DNA of 64,000 bases. Source: IOR16 sp963521065. GTDB lineage: Bacteria > Bacillota > Clostridia > Peptostreptococcales > Anaerovoracaceae. Shown one piece after another: positions 25,049 to 33,599 of this stretch. Position 1 is the stretch's first letter. Each line of letters opens with the position of its first letter. The stretch is from the NCBI GenBank assembly GCA_963521065.1, contig CAUQTI010000002.1, forward strand, positions 203,199 to 267,198, written 5' to 3'. Below the pieces are notes generated by a model. That model searched no databases. It was not told the DNA's origin and saw only the letters and a program-made list of their open reading frames with translations. Both the position numbers and the translations under genes were made by a program.

Positions 25049-26899
25049 ATGGAAAATAAAATGTTTTGTTATCAATGTCAAGAAACAGCCGGAAATACCG
25101 GATGCACAATATCAGGAGTCTGCGGTAAAAAACCGGAAGTTGCGGCAATGCAAGATTTACTCATCTATGTAACAAAAGGAATTTCTGCGGTTACCACACA
25201 GCTTCGCAGCGAAGGAACATCAGTTTCACCAGATATCAATCACTTGATTACCCTGAATCTGTTCATTACCATTACCAACGCAAATTTTGATGAGGATGCC
25301 ATCGTCGCACGCATTGTTGAAACTTTGGATAAAAAGAAAGAACTCCTCTCACAAATTAAGAATATAAACGTTTTACCTGCTGCAGCAAGTTGGTCATCGG
25401 ATGACCGCAATGCCTTTGCAGCAAAAGCCGCAGAAGTTGGCGTACTCTCCACCGAAAATGAAGATGTACGCAGCTTAAGAGAATTGATTACCTATGGACT
25501 GAAAGGACTTTCCGCATATTCCAAGCATGCAAACGCTTTGCTTCAAGATGATGCAGAGGTAGATGCGTTTCTACAGAATGCCCTTGCTAAGACATTGGAT
25601 GATTCTCTCAGTGCCGATGAGCTGATTGCTTTGACATTGGAAACCGGTAAATACGGCGTAAATGGCATGGCCCTATTAGACAAGGCAAACACCACTGCCT
25701 ACGGTAATCCTGAAATTACAAAAGTAAATATTGGTGTGGGAACACGCCCGGGTATCTTAATCTCCGGCCACGACCTGCGCGATATGGAATTGCTGCTGAA
25801 ACAAACCGAAGGCACCGGAGTCGATGTATATACTCATTCTGAAATGCTTCCGGCTCACTACTATCCGGCCTTCAAGAAATATTCTCACTTTGTCGGTAAT
25901 TACGGAAACGCATGGTGGAAGCAAAAAGAAGAATTTGAAAGCTTTCATGGACCAATCCTTATGACAACCAACTGCATCGTGCCTCCAAAAGACAGCTACA
26001 AAGACAGATTGTACACTACAGGTGCTGCCGGATTCCCTGGATGCAAGCATATCCCTGGAAGCATCGGCGAGGAAAAAGACTTCACTGAAATTATTGAGCA
26101 TGCCAAAAAGTGCGCCCCACCAACTGAAATTGAACACGGTGAAATCGTTGGCGGCTTTGCCCACAATCAGGTATTAGCCCTGGCCGATACCGTCGTAGGT
26201 GCAGTAAAATCCGGTGCAATCAAAAAGTTTGTAGTTATGGCAGGCTGTGACGGACGCGCGAAATCCAGAAACTACTACACTGATTTTGCAAAGGCATTGC
26301 CAAAAGATGCGGTAATTTTGACTGCCGGCTGTGCCAAGTATAAATATAACAAACTGGACCTTGGAGATATCGGCGGCATTCCTCGCGTTCTCGACGCCGG
26401 ACAGTGCAACGATTCCTACTCCCTGGCAGTCATTGCGCTTAAATTAAAGGAAGTTTTCGGTCTTGATGATATCAATGACCTTCCGATTGTTTACAACATC
26501 GCATGGTATGAGCAAAAAGCGGTAATTGTACTGCTGGCCCTGCTCTATCTCGGTGTGAAAAATATCCACCTTGGTCCAACACTTCCCGCATTCCTTTCCC
26601 CAAATGTAGCAAAAGTTCTGGTCGAGAATTTTGGTATTGCAGGAATCGGTACTGTGGAAGATGATATTGATTTATTTTTCGACGATAAATCAAACACAGA
26701 AGCAGAAGAAGGCATTAAAATCACAGAAGATATGTTGATTGGTGAAATCCTTCGCCAATATCCTGATGCAGCCTCTGTTTTGATGGCAAGCGGGATGCAC
26801 TGTCTGGGTTGCCCATCCTCTCAGATGGAATCCATCTCTGATGCCTGCGCAGTTCACGGCATTGATGTAAAGGATCTTTTAGAACAGCTTAATCGCTAG
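25049..26899 (+). CDS. hcp: Hybrid cluster protein / hydroxylamine reductase with C-terminal DUF1858
   Basis: 616 residues. The N-terminal cluster cysteines are Cys7, Cys10, Cys19 and Cys25 (C-X2-C-X8-C-X5-C), typical of anaerobe-type Hcp. Later segments (MTTNCIVPPKDSYKDR, TTGAAGFPGCKHI, AGCDGRAKSRNYY, LTAGCAKYKYN, DAGQCNDSYSL) hold ligands of the 4Fe-2S-2O hybrid cluster. Residues of about 555-616 (ITEDMLIGEILRQYPDAASV, SGMHCLGCPSSQME) are a DUF1858 domain with its own Cys pair. Hcp reduces NO or hydroxylamine and contributes to S-nitrosation signalling. Its operator suggests NO-responsive control. The appended DUF1858 resembles the N-terminal domain of the SBP-like protein, linking the two. 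Confidence 0.96.
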   Translation: MENKMFCYQCQETAGNTGCTISGVCGKKPEVAAMQDLLIYVTKGISAVTTQLRSEGTSVSPDINHLITLNLFITITNANFDEDAIVARIVETLDKKKELLSQIKNINVLPAAASWSSDDRNAFAAKAAEVGVLSTENEDVRSLRELITYGLKGLSAYSKHANALLQDDAEVDAFLQNALAKTLDDSLSADELIALTLETGKYGVNGMALLDKANTTAYGNPEITKVNIGVGTRPGILISGHDLRDMELLLKQTEGTGVDVYTHSEMLPAHYYPAFKKYSHFVGNYGNAWWKQKEEFESFHGPILMTTNCIVPPKDSYKDRLYTTGAAGFPGCKHIPGSIGEEKDFTEIIEHAKKCAPPTEIEHGEIVGGFAHNQVLALADTVVGAVKSGAIKKFVVMAGCDGRAKSRNYYTDFAKALPKDAVILTAGCAKYKYNKLDLGDIGGIPRVLDAGQCNDSYSLAVIALKLKEVFGLDDINDLPIVYNIAWYEQKAVIVLLALLYLGVKNIHLGPTLPAFLSPNVAKVLVENFGIAGIGTVEDDIDLFFDDKSNTEAEEGIKITEDMLIGEILRQYPDAASVLMASGMHCLGCPSSQMESISDACAVHGIDVKDLLEQLNR

Positions 26900-26985
26900 T
26901 ATTCTCCATAAAATAAATTAGAATGCTTAAAGGAGTTCCGGCGGATAATATTCCGCCGGAACCCGTTAAGAGAAAGGAAACCCTT

Positions 26986-27615
26986 ATGAGTGCTTTTTTA
27001 GGCCCGATCCATCACTGGTTATATCATAAAATTCAAATTCAGGAAGAATTGATTCATGATATTTTAGGACATTTTTCACAGGAAAATGATTCCTTCGAAG
27101 CAACGGAGAAGCTGGATGCGGCGTGCGGTAAGTTAGAATTGCTTCCTCTGGAAGAAAGTATTGATGTAAGTAATATTCACGGCTGGCTCCACGAAAAAAT
27201 TGCGCTTACAGAAACCCGACTAGCCTTTTTAGTTACCGAGCTACTGCGGGAAACTCCTTCCCGCTTGGCCGACTTGCAGAAGATTGCCTTCCAATTTGGA
27301 GAAAAACACGCATTGCAAGATAAAATCGGTGCCGACGAAGCGCTAAGGGCACTTGAAGATACCTTGCTTGACGGTATGCCCTGCGATCACGTGAACCAAG
27401 TGGTGCAGCGTGAGCAAAATAAGGTTATCTGGAAAAAAACACAATGCGTCCATCGCGACTACTGGAATCAGGTTGGCGGTGATATTGCAATCTATAATGC
27501 TCTGCGATTGAAAATCATAGAAGGCATGCTAATTTACAGCGGCCTTGCACTTCATATCCTTGAAAATGAGGAATATGTGATAAGCAGAAAGGAGCAGCAG
27601 ACATGTACAGTGTAG
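26986..27615 (+). CDS. Protein of unknown function with repeated IHxWLxxKI motif
   Basis: 209 residues from ATG 26986 (AAGGAAACCCTT upstream). Two similar segments, GPIHHWLYHKIQIQEELIHDILG (5-27) and NIHGWLHEKIALTETRLAFLV (about 65-85), point to an internal duplication of helical hairpins. Later CDHVN, and CVHRDYW near 160, give further His/Cys. It may bind a metal or heme, but no family is recognised. It is encoded between hcp and a hemerythrin gene, with a 13-base overlap with the latter, so it belongs to the NO/O2 response. Confidence 0.7.
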   Translation: MSAFLGPIHHWLYHKIQIQEELIHDILGHFSQENDSFEATEKLDAACGKLELLPLEESIDVSNIHGWLHEKIALTETRLAFLVTELLRETPSRLADLQKIAFQFGEKHALQDKIGADEALRALEDTLLDGMPCDHVNQVVQREQNKVIWKKTQCVHRDYWNQVGGDIAIYNALRLKIIEGMLIYSGLALHILENEEYVISRKEQQTCTV

Positions 27616-28163
27616 AATTGATGGTAAAGGAACACGATAATATCTTAAAGCTTCTTACTGTGATAGAAAATGCCTGCTGTGGTATTTTGAACGGAAAAGA
27701 AGTAAATCACAACGATTTCCGCGAAATGATTGCCTTTGCACGAAATTATGCGGATAAGCACCACCATGGTAAGGAAGAGCAAATTTTCTTTCAGGAAATG
27801 ACAAATCACCTAGGTGAGCTTGCTGTCAAGCTCGTTCAACATGGAATGCTTGTCGAACATGATTTTGGTCGGCTTCACCTGTCAGAGCTTGAAAAAGCCT
27901 TGGAGGCAGACGAGCAAAAACCACAAACCCTGTTGAAATTAAATATTCTCACAGAAGCAATGGGCTATGTGACTCTCCTGCGGCGGCATATTGAAAAAGA
28001 AAATCAGGTTGTCTACACCTATGCAGAAAGAAATTGGACAGCAGATATTTTACAATCAGTGGATGAACGCATAAAAGATTTTGAAGAAGAAGCAAATCGC
28101 AATCAGATTCAGAATACTTACCTAAATTTATTGGACACCCTCCAAACAAAATATTCTGCATAA
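27603..28163 (+). CDS. Hemerythrin-like protein
   Basis: 186 residues. The iron-ligand pattern is visible: VKEHDNILKLL (His11), the histidine run in DKHHHGKEEQIFF (about 56-60), HGMLVEHDFGRLH, and RRHIEKENQVVY. Such proteins bind O2 or NO at a diiron site, or take part in iron and NO sensing. It is the last gene of the Hcp operon, with a strong terminator 80 bases later. A SD-like AAGGAG precedes its ATG inside the previous gene. Confidence 0.9.
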   Translation: MYSVELMVKEHDNILKLLTVIENACCGILNGKEVNHNDFREMIAFARNYADKHHHGKEEQIFFQEMTNHLGELAVKLVQHGMLVEHDFGRLHLSELEKALEADEQKPQTLLKLNILTEAMGYVTLLRRHIEKENQVVYTYAERNWTADILQSVDERIKDFEEEANRNQIQNTYLNLLDTLQTKYSA

Positions 28164-28240
28164 TGAGATTTTTTCAATAAGCTCAGCAAACCACAATCTG
28201 CTCAATGCAACTTATAATTAAATAAACACTTTATAAAAAG

Positions 28241-28272
28241 CCCTGTTCAAACTGTCTATTGAACAGGGTTTT
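28241..28272 (+). terminator. Terminator after the Hcp operon
   Basis: Perfect 10-bp stem CCCTGTTCAA (28241-28250) and TTGAACAGGG (28259-28268), followed by TTTT. Confidence 0.88.
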
Positions 28273-28459
28273 AATGCTTTAAAATACGAACAATCGTACA
28301 TATTTCTAATTCTTCATTTTATCGGCTAAAATTCAGATAAACTCATATTTTTAACTTAAAAGGTTTAATCTCACTGCTTTTAATTCAAAACTATTAATTA
28401 AATTCTAAATCAAACCTTAAATTTTCTATTATTGCTTTCATTCAGAGAAGTATTTTCCC
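28273..28459. other. Intergenic AT-rich stretch
   Basis: No gene, hairpin or repeat seen between the terminator at 28272 and the promoter of the DUF3990 module at 28460. Confidence 0.6.
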
Positions 28460-28528
28460 TTGACTTGGTATCGCTATGTCGATATACTGATATCGAATAA
28501 ACATATATCGTTTTGACGATACTATAAT
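28460..28528 (+). promoter_or_regulatory. Promoter with repeated TATCG/CGATA operators
   Basis: TTGACT (28460-28465) and TATACT (28483-28488) are 17 bases apart. Half-sites TATCG (28469, 28491, 28506) and CGATA (28480, 28517) form inverted pairs that overlap or follow the promoter. This layout suits repression by the HTH protein encoded two positions downstream. Confidence 0.68.
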
Positions 28529-28542
28529 TAAAGAGGTGAATT

Positions 28543-29241
28543 ATGAAAAAAACACTTACAATTTACCACGGCTCATCGCAAATCATAGAAATACCTGAGC
28601 TTTCCAAGGGTAAAGCGACCAATGATTACGGCAGAGGTTTTTATTGCACCGAAAGCATCGAGCTTGCCAAGGAATGGGCATGTAGTAGTGAAACGGACGG
28701 CTTTGCCAACCGATATCATTTTGACCAAGAAAATCTGTCGGTTTTAAATCTCTCAGGCGGAGATTACCACATTTTAAACTGGCTGTCTATCCTTTTAGAG
28801 AACAGAACTTTTCGTATGAGTAGTGACATTGCCCAGCGTGCCTATGAATATATTTCCGAGCATTTTACAGCAGAATACAAGTCTTATGATGTGATAAAGG
28901 GTTACCGTGCAGACGATTCCTATTTCTCTTTTGCTACTGCGTTTCTCAACAACACCATCTCTCTTGCACAGCTTGAAAAAGCAATGGTACTGGGGAACTT
29001 GGGAGAGCAGATTGTTTTGCGCTCACAAAGAGCCTTTAACAAGCTATCCTTTGTAGAAAGTACAGTTGCTTCAAGAACCATCTATCTTCCAAAAAAACTG
29101 GCAAGAGATACTGAGGCAAGAGCGGAATTTCGGCAGGAGAAAACAAAATCAAGTGTAGAAGAAGAGATTTATATCCTTGATATCATCAGAGGGAGGTGGC
29201 AAAACGATGACCCACGCATACAACAAATCCTACTTGGATGA
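28543..29241 (+). CDS. DUF3990 domain protein, possible toxin-like effector
   Basis: 232 residues. TIYHGSSQIIEIPELSKG, then NDYGRGFYCTESIELAKEWA, matches DUF3990, a family distantly similar to ADP-ribosyltransferase-type folds (His-Gly near the N-terminus, GxGFY motif). It is encoded first in a three-gene set with an HTH protein and a 66-residue protein, each overlapping the next. The set has operator repeats in the promoter, like toxin-antitoxin or phage-defence modules. Toxicity is inferred from the layout, not proved by the sequence. Confidence 0.75.
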   Translation: MKKTLTIYHGSSQIIEIPELSKGKATNDYGRGFYCTESIELAKEWACSSETDGFANRYHFDQENLSVLNLSGGDYHILNWLSILLENRTFRMSSDIAQRAYEYISEHFTAEYKSYDVIKGYRADDSYFSFATAFLNNTISLAQLEKAMVLGNLGEQIVLRSQRAFNKLSFVESTVASRTIYLPKKLARDTEARAEFRQEKTKSSVEEEIYILDIIRGRWQNDDPRIQQILLG

Positions 29242-29848
29242 TGCGATGCAAAACCTAGGAGATATGCTGGATTATGCCCTTGTGGATTGCGGCTATGCTC
29301 CTGACGAATTTTTTTCTTGGTTTATCAGCAGCGGTATCGCTGCCAAAATCGAAAATGGAAACCCGAAATACATTAGCGGAATGTCGGGAGTAGAGCTGGC
29401 GAGAGAGGTAATCTTTCTCACTACTAGCAATTATCCCACCAAAAAGAGGATAATTAAAGACTTTACAAGCCGTGAATACTGGGCAGGATGGATACTCGCC
29501 TATTATCAGTGGTACAGCGGTTTGAAATTTTTTGATATGGCAGAGAATGGACTTTCCTTATCCGAGGTATTGTCCCTTTACATTCTCCACGAGGCAGACC
29601 AGAGCAAGTTTGTGAATACCGCAAACGAGATTATCAGTCGCCACAAGCTGAAGAAGCCATCCAATCTCTCTATTATCAGAAAAGCAAGAGGGTTTACGCA
29701 GGGACAGCTTGCAGAGCAGTCTGGGGTGGCACTTCGCATGATTCAGCTCTATGAGCAACAGCAAAACGATATTAACAAGGCTCAGGCAGGTACATTGCTC
29801 AGCTTGGCAAAGGCACTGGGTTGTGAGATGCAAGACTTGATGGCGTGA
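29207..29848 (+). CDS. HTH (XRE-type) protein, probable partner/regulator of the DUF3990 protein
   Basis: 213 residues from ATG 29207, preceded by GGAGGTGG; an earlier in-frame ATG lacks a ribosome site. The N-terminal 130 residues are helical (YLDDAMQNLGDMLDYALVDC) and unlike common DNA-binding proteins; the C-terminal 65 are an XRE helix-turn-helix (LSIIRKARGFTQGQLAEQSG, LRMIQLYEQQQNDINKAQAGT). It overlaps the DUF3990 gene by 35 bases and the next gene by four. It likely acts as antitoxin or repressor at the TATCG sites. Confidence 0.78.
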   Translation: MTHAYNKSYLDDAMQNLGDMLDYALVDCGYAPDEFFSWFISSGIAAKIENGNPKYISGMSGVELAREVIFLTTSNYPTKKRIIKDFTSREYWAGWILAYYQWYSGLKFFDMAENGLSLSEVLSLYILHEADQSKFVNTANEIISRHKLKKPSNLSIIRKARGFTQGQLAEQSGVALRMIQLYEQQQNDINKAQAGTLLSLAKALGCEMQDLMA

Positions 29849-30045
29849 GCAGAATTTATGAGCAGAATGCTTGCCTCAACTATAAAGAAATGTATTTAAA
29901 GCTTTTTTATGCCAGTGAGCGGGCGATTAACATCCTAGTACAGGTGCAACGAGAATGTGAAGAATTGTACATTAGTCAACCCGAACCCGATTTAAAAGTA
30001 CCATCCATATCGCCAGAAAACAAGAAAAGCATGGAGGAGGATTAA
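29845..30045 (+). CDS. 66-residue protein of unknown function in the DUF3990 module
   Basis: GTG start overlapping the previous stop by four bases (GTGA), 66 residues: MSRIYEQNACLNYKEMYLKL, then FYASERAINILVQVQRECEE. It is helical and charged with no known motif. The tight coupling implies it works with the other two proteins. The 3' end overlaps a terminator hairpin. Confidence 0.6.
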   Translation: MSRIYEQNACLNYKEMYLKLFYASERAINILVQVQRECEELYISQPEPDLKVPSISPENKKSMEED

Positions 30046-30063
30046 ATCCAAATCCATGCTTTT
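30025..30063 (+). terminator. Terminator of the DUF3990 module
   Basis: AAAAGCATGG (30025-30034) pairs with CCATGCTTTT (30054-30063). The stem starts inside the last codons of the 66-residue ORF. Confidence 0.7.
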
Positions 30064-30124
30064 ATGCTTAGATAATCAAAAAAAGAAGTCCTCATACAGC
30101 TCTTTTTTATTGGGCAAAAGACTG

Positions 30125-30144
30125 TTGGCGGAGAGTCAGGGATT
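30125..30144. repeat. 20-bp copy of the 3' end of tRNA-Ser
   Basis: Bases 30125-30144 equal 30308-30327, the CCA end and acceptor/T-arm part of tRNA-Ser. The copies are 183 bases apart. This is the kind of duplication left by site-specific integration at a tRNA 3' end, but no integrase is present; a decayed tandem tRNA copy is the other explanation. Confidence 0.6.
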
Positions 30145-30167
30145 TACACAGCTGTTCCACACCTGCC

Positions 30168-30194
30168 GTCTTCATCCAAACACAGGATGAAGAC
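30168..30194. other. 10-bp perfect hairpin between the two tRNA-end copies
   Basis: GTCTTCATCC (30168-30177) and GGATGAAGAC (30185-30194) with a seven-base loop. No T-run follows, so it is probably not a terminator. Function unknown. Confidence 0.5.
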
Positions 30195-30274
30195 CAGCTC
30201 TCTAAAAAGCATCCCCGATACTTTTCTTTACTCTCGCTGCCCTTTCGGCTTCGAATCCCTCATTTTTTCTATAC

Positions 30275-30304
30275 AAAAAGACTCACTGTATGAGTGAGTC
30301 TTTT
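30275..30304 (-). terminator. Terminator after tRNA-Ser
   Basis: AAAGACTCAC and GTGAGTCTTT form a stem; on the minus strand a T-run follows. Confidence 0.7.
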
Positions 30305-30308
30305 GCTT

Positions 30309-30396
30309 TGGCGGAGAGTCAGGGATTCGAACCCTGGGTCCGGTTAGGGACACGGCATTTCGAGTGCCGCACGATCGACCACTCTGACAACTCTCC
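30309..30396 (-). tRNA. tRNA-Ser(CGA)
   Basis: Full cloverleaf on the minus strand: acceptor GGAGAGT/ACTCTCC, discriminator G and encoded CCA; anticodon stem around loop CTCGAAA with anticodon CGA (reads UCG); long variable arm (TCCCTAACCGGA); T-loop GGTTCGAATCC. The long variable arm is as expected for serine. Confidence 0.93.
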
Positions 30397-30614
30397 TTAT
30401 CTCTTTTCAGTCAGAAAAAATATGACGCATAAAATCGTCAAATCTTAGAAATTATAGCATGATGGGAGCATAATTGCAAGGTACATCTCCCAATTCTCTT
30501 TAATTTTTATTTCTCTTAAACATTTGAGCACTTTTCCCATTCAAAAAAGGAATGTGGCGGAACTCAAATACTTTTTTCACCAAGACTACAAAAAAGTATT
30601 TTGGGAAAATCCTT
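30397..30614. other. Gene-free stretch upstream of the M29 aminopeptidase
   Basis: An inverted repeat AAATACTTTTTT (30566-30577) with AAAAAAGTATTT (30590-30601) is the only structure seen; it could be a regulator site or weak terminator. Nothing else recognised. Confidence 0.5.
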
Positions 30615-30641
30615 TTGATTTTTCAATAATTTGGGTATAAT
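30615..30641 (+). promoter_or_regulatory. Probable promoter of the M29 aminopeptidase
   Basis: TTGATT (30615-30620) and TATAAT (30636-30641) with an extended TG-rich -10 and a 15-base spacer, about 75 bases before the ATG. Confidence 0.55.
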
Positions 30642-30716
30642 AAATGTTAGAAACTTTAAATTTTTCAAGTGATTTATTGCTTGAAAACAATGAAATAGAT
30701 AAAGTGAGGTAAAAAA

Positions 30717-31826
30717 ATGGATCAACGTATTAAAACATTAGCAAAAAATTTAGTTAACTATTCCTGCGCCGTTCAAAAAGGGGAAAGAGTATTAATTTCT
30801 TACGAAGGCTCCAGTGTAAAACCCTTGGCAAGACAATTGATTAAAGAAGTTTATGCTGCCGGCGGCTACCCTTATCTGGAAATTCGTGATTCTTCTGTGA
30901 ACCGTGAAATATTACTTCACTGCGAAGATGAACAACTCCAATTTATGAAAGAATGCCAGCTTGCACAGATGGAGGGTATGGCGGCATTTATCGCTATCCG
31001 CGGTGCGGACAATACCTCTGAATACTCTGATATCCCAAGTGATAAAATGAATCTATATAGCAAGGTGCTCAGACCGGTACAGGATTATCGCGTCAACCAT
31101 ACAAAATGGGTTGTGCTGCGCTATCCAAATAATGCAATGGCTCAACTAGCGCACAGCAGTTTGGAATCTTTTGAAGATTTCTATTTTGATGTATGCAATT
31201 TAGATTACCAAAAAATGTCTGATGCAATGGACCCACTGGTTGAATTAATGAATAAGACGGATAAAGTACATTTAGTTGGTCCGGGAACAGATTTAACCTT
31301 CTCCATCAAAGGCATCGGCGCGATTAAGTGTGACGGAGAAAGAAACATTCCGGATGGTGAAGTTTATACCGCACCTGTAAAAAATTCTATGAACGGAAAA
31401 ATCTCCTACAACACCCCGTCGGAAGAGCAAGGCTTTACCTACCAGAATATCGTTTTTGAAATAAAAGACGGTAAAATTGTCAATGCAACCTCAAATAATA
31501 ATGAACGCATCAATGAGCTGCTTGATACTGATGAAGGTGCTCGTTACTTTGGAGAATTTGCAATTGGAGTAAATCCTTATATCCTTCACCCGATGATGGA
31601 TACCCTATTTGATGAAAAAATAGCAGGAAGCTTCCATCTGACGCCCGGATGCGCTTACGAAGATGCTTTTAACGGCAACAAATCCGCAGTTCACTGGGAT
31701 TTGGTTATGATTCAAAGAGCAGAGTACGGCGGCGGTGAAATCTACTTTGACGACGTTCTAATCCGGAAAGACGGACTATTTGTTCTTCCTGAATTAAAAG
31801 GCTTAAATCCTGAAAACTTAAAGTAA
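30717..31826 (+). CDS. M29-family aminopeptidase (AmpS/PepS type)
   Basis: 369 residues, usual length for the thermophilic aminopeptidase M29 family. Conserved parts are GERVLISYEGSSVKPLARQL, CDGERNIPDGEVYTAPV (metal-binding Glu), and GSFHLTPGCAYEDAF followed by SAVHWDLV with metal-ligand His and Asp. It removes N-terminal residues from peptides in the cytoplasm using a dimetal site. It is monocistronic and unrelated to the sigma-54 operon that faces it. Confidence 0.9.
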   Translation: MDQRIKTLAKNLVNYSCAVQKGERVLISYEGSSVKPLARQLIKEVYAAGGYPYLEIRDSSVNREILLHCEDEQLQFMKECQLAQMEGMAAFIAIRGADNTSEYSDIPSDKMNLYSKVLRPVQDYRVNHTKWVVLRYPNNAMAQLAHSSLESFEDFYFDVCNLDYQKMSDAMDPLVELMNKTDKVHLVGPGTDLTFSIKGIGAIKCDGERNIPDGEVYTAPVKNSMNGKISYNTPSEEQGFTYQNIVFEIKDGKIVNATSNNNERINELLDTDEGARYFGEFAIGVNPYILHPMMDTLFDEKIAGSFHLTPGCAYEDAFNGNKSAVHWDLVMIQRAEYGGGEIYFDDVLIRKDGLFVLPELKGLNPENLK

Positions 31827-31844
31827 ACAGGGCATATTTCAACT

Positions 31845-31940
31845 AAAAAGAGCAGCTGTGGCTTGATGTAGCACCCACAAAGCCAGACCTAAAATCTAGC
31901 TTTCAGAGGGTAGTTCATTCAACTCATACCTGCTCTTTTT
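31845..31940. other. Structured stretch bounded by an 11-bp inverted repeat
   Basis: AAAAAGAGCAG (31845-31855) pairs with CTGCTCTTTTT (31930-31940) over a 74-base interior containing TGGCTT...AAGCCA and CTAAAATCTAG. T-runs on both outer ends make it a possible bidirectional terminator between converging genes; the long structured interior could also be a small RNA. Confidence 0.5.
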
Positions 31941-32009
31941 CTTTTTATAAAATATAAAGGAATGCCGTCCCTGCAATTTTCTAAAACAGCTAGTGGCAAA
32001 TAGCACACT

Positions 32010-33437
32010 TTACTCATAAAGGGCTCCTTTGTTAATCTTACTGCAAATATTATACTTTTTAAGCTTTTTATATAAGGCGCTCTTATGAATCCCCAATTCA
32101 TAAGAAGAAAGTTCACAATTTCCATTGTTCTTTTTTAAAGTATCAATAATAAGGTCTCTCTCATATTCACCGACTAAATCCGGCAACTTTTTATTTACAG
32201 AACTGCACTCCCCCATTTTATGCCTTGAAACAATCTTTGAGGGCAGGTCACAAAGTTCAATAAAAAATCCGTCACAGATTGCATATGCTGCTTTTATCAC
32301 GTTATCTAGCTCACGAATGTTCCCCGGCCAGGCATACCCTGTAAAACAACGCTTCACATCCTTAGACATTGCAATGGTTTTATTATACTCCTGATTTAAT
32401 TCCTGCAAAAAATGATTTGCAAGCTCTAAAATATCTGTTTTTCTGTTTCTGAGGGGCTGCATGTCAAGATTTATTACGTTGATTCTATAATACAGGTCTT
32501 CACGGAACTCTCCATGTTCTATCATTTCATTCAAATTCTTTCTTGTGGCAGAAATAACCCTTACATCTACTGGAACTGATCGAAGGCCGCCTACCGGCTC
32601 AATTTCCTTTTCTTGAAGGACTCTCAAAATCTTCGCCTGCATGTTTAAGGGCATATCTCCAATTTCATCAAGGAAAATCGTACCGCCATTTGCCATTAAA
32701 AATTTACCCTTTTTCCCACCTTTCTTTGCGCCTGTAAAAGCTCCCTCTTCATATCCAAAAAGCTCCGACTCTAAAAGATTGGATGGAATTGCGGCACAAT
32801 TTATACTTACCATAGGCTTATTCGCACGCGGACTGGCATTGTGAATGGCTTGAGCAAAGATTTCTTTTCCTGTTCCGGTTTCTCCCGTAAGCAAAATGGC
32901 AAAATCTGTTTTGGCTGCTTTAATAGCCGCTTTTTTCTTTTCTGCAAATTCTGCACTGCTTCCGATAATACTGCGAAAGCAATATTTTTTCTGTGAAGCA
33001 TTCTGCTCATATGCTTCTTTATAAAATTCAAGCTCTGCGTACTCGTTCATCAACCTTTTTGCAGAATCTAAGGTTTGCAGCCGAAATTTCACCTGCGCAA
33101 CGCCTGCAACAATTTCATTGCTGTCATCATAGACACAAGAACGGCTCACCAAGAGGAAGCTGTCATCGCTTTCTTTTGTTTCTCCACTTTCAAATTTATG
33201 CAAAGCGAGCTCTTCACGGTAGCTCTTTTTCACAATGTCCAGCATTTTTGAATTAGAAATATTCTTTTTTATATTATATCCGACAATTTCTTCTTTTTTC
33301 TTCCCTAAGAAGTTACAGTATTGATCATTAATATCTGTAACAATACCATTTCTGTCTACAACAATAAAACCATCATCTGTCATTCTTAAAATTTCATCAA
33401 AAATAGATTTATATCTTGCAAAATCCTTGTCAGACAT
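32010..33437 (-). CDS. Sigma-54-dependent activator with PAS sensor
   Basis: 475 residues from the ATG at 33437, set by GGAGGAACAGCT; about 40 codons of in-frame sequence upstream lack a ribosome site. A PAS domain covers roughly 15-130 (IFDEILRMTDDGFIVVDRNG, KKEEIVGYNI). The AAA+ domain has Walker A GETGTGKE, GAFTGA in YEEGAFTGAKKG (contact with sigma-54), Walker B GGTIFLDEIGDMP and the arginine-finger region. A Fis-type HTH ends the protein (NNGNCELSSYELGIHKSALYKKLKKYNI). It is the last gene after the cai/fix-like operon and should activate the -24/-12 promoter at 40165 in response to a PAS ligand, perhaps the substrate or its CoA ester. Confidence 0.92.
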   Translation of the reverse strand: MSDKDFARYKSIFDEILRMTDDGFIVVDRNGIVTDINDQYCNFLGKKKEEIVGYNIKKNISNSKMLDIVKKSYREELALHKFESGETKESDDSFLLVSRSCVYDDSNEIVAGVAQVKFRLQTLDSAKRLMNEYAELEFYKEAYEQNASQKKYCFRSIIGSSAEFAEKKKAAIKAAKTDFAILLTGETGTGKEIFAQAIHNASPRANKPMVSINCAAIPSNLLESELFGYEEGAFTGAKKGGKKGKFLMANGGTIFLDEIGDMPLNMQAKILRVLQEKEIEPVGGLRSVPVDVRVISATRKNLNEMIEHGEFREDLYYRINVINLDMQPLRNRKTDILELANHFLQELNQEYNKTIAMSKDVKRCFTGYAWPGNIRELDNVIKAAYAICDGFFIELCDLPSKIVSRHKMGECSSVNKKLPDLVGEYERDLIIDTLKKNNGNCELSSYELGIHKSALYKKLKKYNICSKINKGALYE

Positions 33438-33599
33438 AGCTGTTCCTCCAAAAATTCCATTCCGCTGTGCCGTCTTATATGCTTCTATGATATAAGAAAA
33501 AAAAGGCATCGACAAGCTTTTTCTCACTCGCCTTATCTCAAAGTCGCAACACAGCAAAAGTTTTGGACTGATTCTATAACCAGCCCAAAACTCTTAAAA

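Noticed and set aside
30125..30396. A complete integrated element bounded by the tRNA repeats
   Set aside because: The space between the repeats is only 183 bases and no integrase gene is in the window.
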